The notes under the pieces are model-generated. The model was not told the origin of the DNA. It was given only the letters and a program-made list of their open reading frames with translations, and did not search any database. From Thermoleophilia bacterium (GTDB lineage: Bacteria > Actinomycetota > Thermoleophilia > Gaiellales > Gaiellaceae), in the NCBI GenBank assembly GCA_013362295.1, contig JABFWJ010000194.1:1-7536 (forward strand): 7,536 bases of DNA, written 5' to 3'. Made by a program: the position numbers and the translations under genes. Below are positions 5,946 to 7,536 of this stretch, piece after piece. Every line of letters starts with the position of its first letter. Within the stretch, counting starts at the first letter, position 1.

Positions 5946-5962
5946 GCGAGGATTGTGCCCGC
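5946..5962. promoter_or_regulatory. 17-bp divergent gap, probable back-to-back leaderless starts
   Basis: Only 17 bp separate the queG ATG from the dehydrogenase GTG, too little for two ribosome-binding sites, and neither gene has a Shine-Dalgarno. In the centre, 5952-5957 reads CACAAT on the minus strand and 5951-5956 reads GATTGT on the plus strand, each exactly six bases before its start codon. That is where a -10 element sits for a leaderless mRNA. The hexamers are only partial matches to TATAAT (4/6 and 3/6), and no good -35 is visible. Confidence 0.4.
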
Positions 5963-6919
5963 GTGAAGGCGATCCGGATCCACGAGGACGGCGGCCCCGA
6001 GGTGCTGCGCTACGAGGACGTTCCCGACCCGAAGGCGGGCGACGGCGAAGCGCTCGTGGAGCTGCGCGCGGCCTCGCTCAACCACCTCGACGTGTGGATC
6101 CGCAAGGGACTGCCGTCGGTCCCGAAGCCCCGCATCCTCGGCGCGGACGGCGCGGGCGTGATCGCGGGCACCGGCGAGCGCGTCGTCATCAACCCCGGAA
6201 TCATGAGCGGCGGCAAGGTGCACATCGTCGGCGAGACGATGGACGGCACGCATGCCGAGCTGATCGCGCTCCCGCGCGAGTACCTCCACCCCATCCCCGA
6301 CGACCTCTCGTTCGAGGAAGCCGCGGCGTTCCCGCTCGTGTTCGAGACGGCCTACCGGATGCTCGTCACGCGCGCGCGCGTGCAGGCGGGCGAATGGGTG
6401 CTGATCTGGGGCATCGGAGGCGGCGTCGCGACGGCGGCGCTGTCGATCGCGAAGGCGCTCGACGCACTCGTGATCGTCACGTCGTCGAGCGACGCGAAGC
6501 TCGAGCGAGCCAGCGAGCTCGGCGCGGACGCGACGGTAAACCACGCGAACGACGATGTCGTCGCGCGCGTCAAGGAGGTGACCAGCGGCGGTGCGCACGT
6601 CGTCGTCGACGACGTCGGCGAGGCGACGTGGAAGCGCACGCTCGACGCGGCGCGCGCCGAAGCGCGCGTCGTCGTCTGCGGTGCGACGACCGGGCCCAAC
6701 CCTCCCGCGGGGCTGCACCGCGTCTGGTGGAAGCAGCTGTCGATCCTGGGATCGACGATGGGGACGCCGGACGACTTCCAGGGCGCCTACGACCTGATCG
6801 CGGCCGGCCGGGCGAGGCCCGTCGTCGACCGCGTGTTTCCGCTCGCCGAGGCTCGCGCAGCGCACGAGCGGCTCGAGGCGGCCGAGCAGCTCGGCAAGAT
6901 CGTGCTCTCAATCCCGTGA
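5963..6919 (+). CDS. Medium-chain dehydrogenase/reductase (quinone-oxidoreductase-like) lacking the structural zinc lobe
   Basis: Encodes 318 residues from a GTG at 5963. The N-terminal GroES-like domain (MKAIRIHEDGGPEVLRYEDVPDP, 1-23; AASLNHLDVWIRKGLP, 36-51) is typical of the NADPH:quinone reductase/alcohol dehydrogenase superfamily. The Rossmann domain has WGIGGGVATAALSIAKALDA (149-168) with SSSDAKLERASELGA (174-188), and the C-terminus is the usual 'lIaAGrarPVVDrvFPLaEAraAHerle' (278-305). Many close-looking family members have a cysteine-rich zinc lobe between NPG and ILGE; here NPGIMSGGKVHIVGETMDG (78-95) joins directly, and the only cysteine in the protein is Cys239. It should therefore be a zinc-free reductase using NAD(P)H; Ser174-176 and Lys179 after the second strand would suit NADPH. 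The substrate is unknown. It is divergent from queG and overlaps the next gene tail-to-tail by 12 bp. Confidence 0.9.
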   Translation: MKAIRIHEDGGPEVLRYEDVPDPKAGDGEALVELRAASLNHLDVWIRKGLPSVPKPRILGADGAGVIAGTGERVVINPGIMSGGKVHIVGETMDGTHAELIALPREYLHPIPDDLSFEEAAAFPLVFETAYRMLVTRARVQAGEWVLIWGIGGGVATAALSIAKALDALVIVTSSSDAKLERASELGADATVNHANDDVVARVKEVTSGGAHVVVDDVGEATWKRTLDAARAEARVVVCGATTGPNPPAGLHRVWWKQLSILGSTMGTPDDFQGAYDLIAAGRARPVVDRVFPLAEARAAHERLEAAEQLGKIVLSIP

Positions 6920-7378
6920 CGCCGCCGCTGCGGCCGCGTTGCGCAGACGCTGCCAGCTGCTGCCGCCTGCGAGCAGCACCTTGATCGCACGACGCCTCAG
7001 TCTCGGCTCCCGCGCCGCGACGTCGGAGACGAGGTCGGCGACCGCAGGATCGACCCGCTCGGCTCCCCGCACCGCCGACGCCAAGGCGTCGAGCGAGCGC
7101 TCGTAGTCGCCCGCGAGGAAGCGGACGCGACCGATGTCGGCGGCGAGGATGGCGGGAAACGGCCAGTCGTCCGTGCGGCCGTCGTCGAGCCGTGCGAGGG
7201 CGTCGTCGAGGCGCCCCTCGAGCGCAAGCGCGAATGCGCGGGCGCGCTGCCCGTCGTAGGCGAGATCACCCGAGTCGCCGTCGAGGAGGAGGTCGGCGAC
7301 GCGGTGCAGTGCGGCGACGTCGCCGAGGCTCGCGAGACGCCACGTCTCGTCGCCGAAGGAGACACGGACCACGCTCAC
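6908..7378 (-). CDS. Small TPR-like hypothetical protein
   Basis: Encodes 156 residues from the GTG at 7376-7378, the first start giving the whole open stretch; no good Shine-Dalgarno is seen, and the GTG is 15 bp from a strong hairpin. The protein is almost wholly helical, without cysteine, signal peptide or membrane segment. Two stretches look like tetratricopeptide helix pairs: GQRARAFALALEGRLDDALARL (43-64) and ADIGRVRFLAGDYERSLDALASAV (80-103), the second with the 'G.y..a...a..A' spacing. The tail is basic and then alanine-rich (RLRRRAIKVLLAGG, NAAAAAAS). It may be an adaptor or a degenerate TPR protein; no function can be assigned. Its last 12 bp overlap the end of the dehydrogenase gene on the other strand. 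Confidence 0.75.
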   Translation of the reverse strand: MSVVRVSFGDETWRLASLGDVAALHRVADLLLDGDSGDLAYDGQRARAFALALEGRLDDALARLDDGRTDDWPFPAILAADIGRVRFLAGDYERSLDALASAVRGAERVDPAVADLVSDVAAREPRLRRRAIKVLLAGGSSWQRLRNAAAAAASRD

Positions 7379-7393
7379 GAGCCTAGAACGATT

Positions 7394-7420
7394 GAGCGCC
7401 CCGGCGGATCCGGGGCGCTC
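7394..7420 (-). terminator. Strong terminator-like hairpin
   Basis: GAGCGCCCCGG (7394-7404) and CCGGGGCGCTC (7410-7420) form a perfect 11-bp stem with a five-base loop CGGAT. It lies 37 bp past the stop of the secreted-protein gene read on the minus strand and 15 bp before the start of the TPR-like gene. It best fits termination of the former. There is no U-run on the minus strand after the stem (AATCGTTCTAGG), so it may be a poorly U-tailed actinobacterial terminator. The TPR-like gene then needs its own start of transcription at or after the hairpin, or depends on read-through. Confidence 0.65.
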
Positions 7421-7457
7421 TGTGGTGACGTGCCGGATGGAAGAAGGAGGGAGGCGC

Positions 7458-7536
7458 TTACGGGCCGCTGACCGAGGCGAGCGTCACCGTGGAGGTGTAC
7501 GTGCCGGCATACGCATTGCCCGGAATCGAGACGTCG
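7458..7536 (-). CDS. C-terminal end of a probable secreted protein (partial)
   Basis: Only the last 25 residues, ending at the TAA (7458-7460), are in the window: DVSIPGNAYAGTYTSTVTLA followed by SVSGP. A proline-glycine turn, then alternating small, Thr/Ser and hydrophobic residues, indicates a final beta strand pair. I recall tails of the type 'IPa.ayAGtYtST.t....SGP' at the ends of secreted beta-rich proteins of actinobacteria, but no function is attached to them. The gene continues off the right edge. The pattern, in-frame stop and following hairpin support it as real. Confidence 0.6.
   Translation of the reverse strand, partial: DVSIPGNAYAGTYTSTVTLASVSGP

Noticed and set aside
4992..5966. 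A 324-codon plus-strand frame antisense to queG
   Set aside because: queG on the minus strand has all eight cluster cysteines and conserved motifs; the antisense product is a composition-biased shadow.
5902..6984. Long plus- and minus-strand frames (about 300-360 codons) over the dehydrogenase gene
   Set aside because: They are out-of-frame shadows of the dehydrogenase, which has an intact GroES-like and Rossmann organisation.

Overview
This is a strongly GC-rich bacterial chromosomal window with mostly compact genes, GTG as well as ATG starts, few Shine-Dalgarno sites and codons ending in G or C. Family content (WYL regulator, AlkZ-like winged-helix protein, VOC protein, cobalamin-type epoxyqueuosine reductase, a secreted protein ending in an 'AYAGTYTSTVTL...SGP' tail) suggests an actinomycetote, possibly Thermoleophilia/Gaiellales. 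That placement is an inference from general resemblance. I see no insertion sequence, phage gene, CRISPR array, tRNA or rRNA.

Left block (1-2238): the end of a WYL-domain regulator (+) runs tail-to-tail into a small dienelactone-hydrolase-family gene (-). Divergent from the hydrolase is a tight two-gene unit (+): a 113-residue VOC/glyoxalase-fold protein and, three bases later, a 339-residue winged-helix protein of the AlkZ/YcaQ DNA-glycosylase superfamily whose catalytic-motif position reads Q-D-S. VOC proteins can sequester antibiotics and AlkZ proteins can excise alkylated bases, so the pair could serve genotoxin tolerance (hypothesis).

Middle block (2278-3204): a small putative lipoprotein (-) of unknown function, preceded by a 315-base upstream region. 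That region holds two almost identical palindromes (core GTGTTGA-N-TCAACAC, centres 40 bp apart, one a perfect 23-bp palindrome). It also holds a well-placed Shine-Dalgarno followed by a short 'MTTKEAIL...' start that does not look like the beginning of the lipoprotein. This is the least explained stretch of the window.

Right block (3205-7536): a two-gene unit on the minus strand, queG (epoxyqueuosine reductase) then a membrane GAF-histidine kinase, joined by a GTGA 4-bp overlap and with no response regulator in view. Divergent from queG, with only 17 bp between the two start codons, is a medium-chain dehydrogenase/reductase that has lost the cysteine-bearing structural zinc lobe. Its stop overlaps tail-to-tail with a small TPR-like gene (-). 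Further right are a strong terminator-like hairpin and the last 25 residues of a probable secreted protein (-) cut by the window edge.

No clearly novel multi-gene system is proven here. The twin operators, the VOC/AlkZ-like pair, the lobe-less dehydrogenase and the 17-bp divergent start pair are the points most worth checking.
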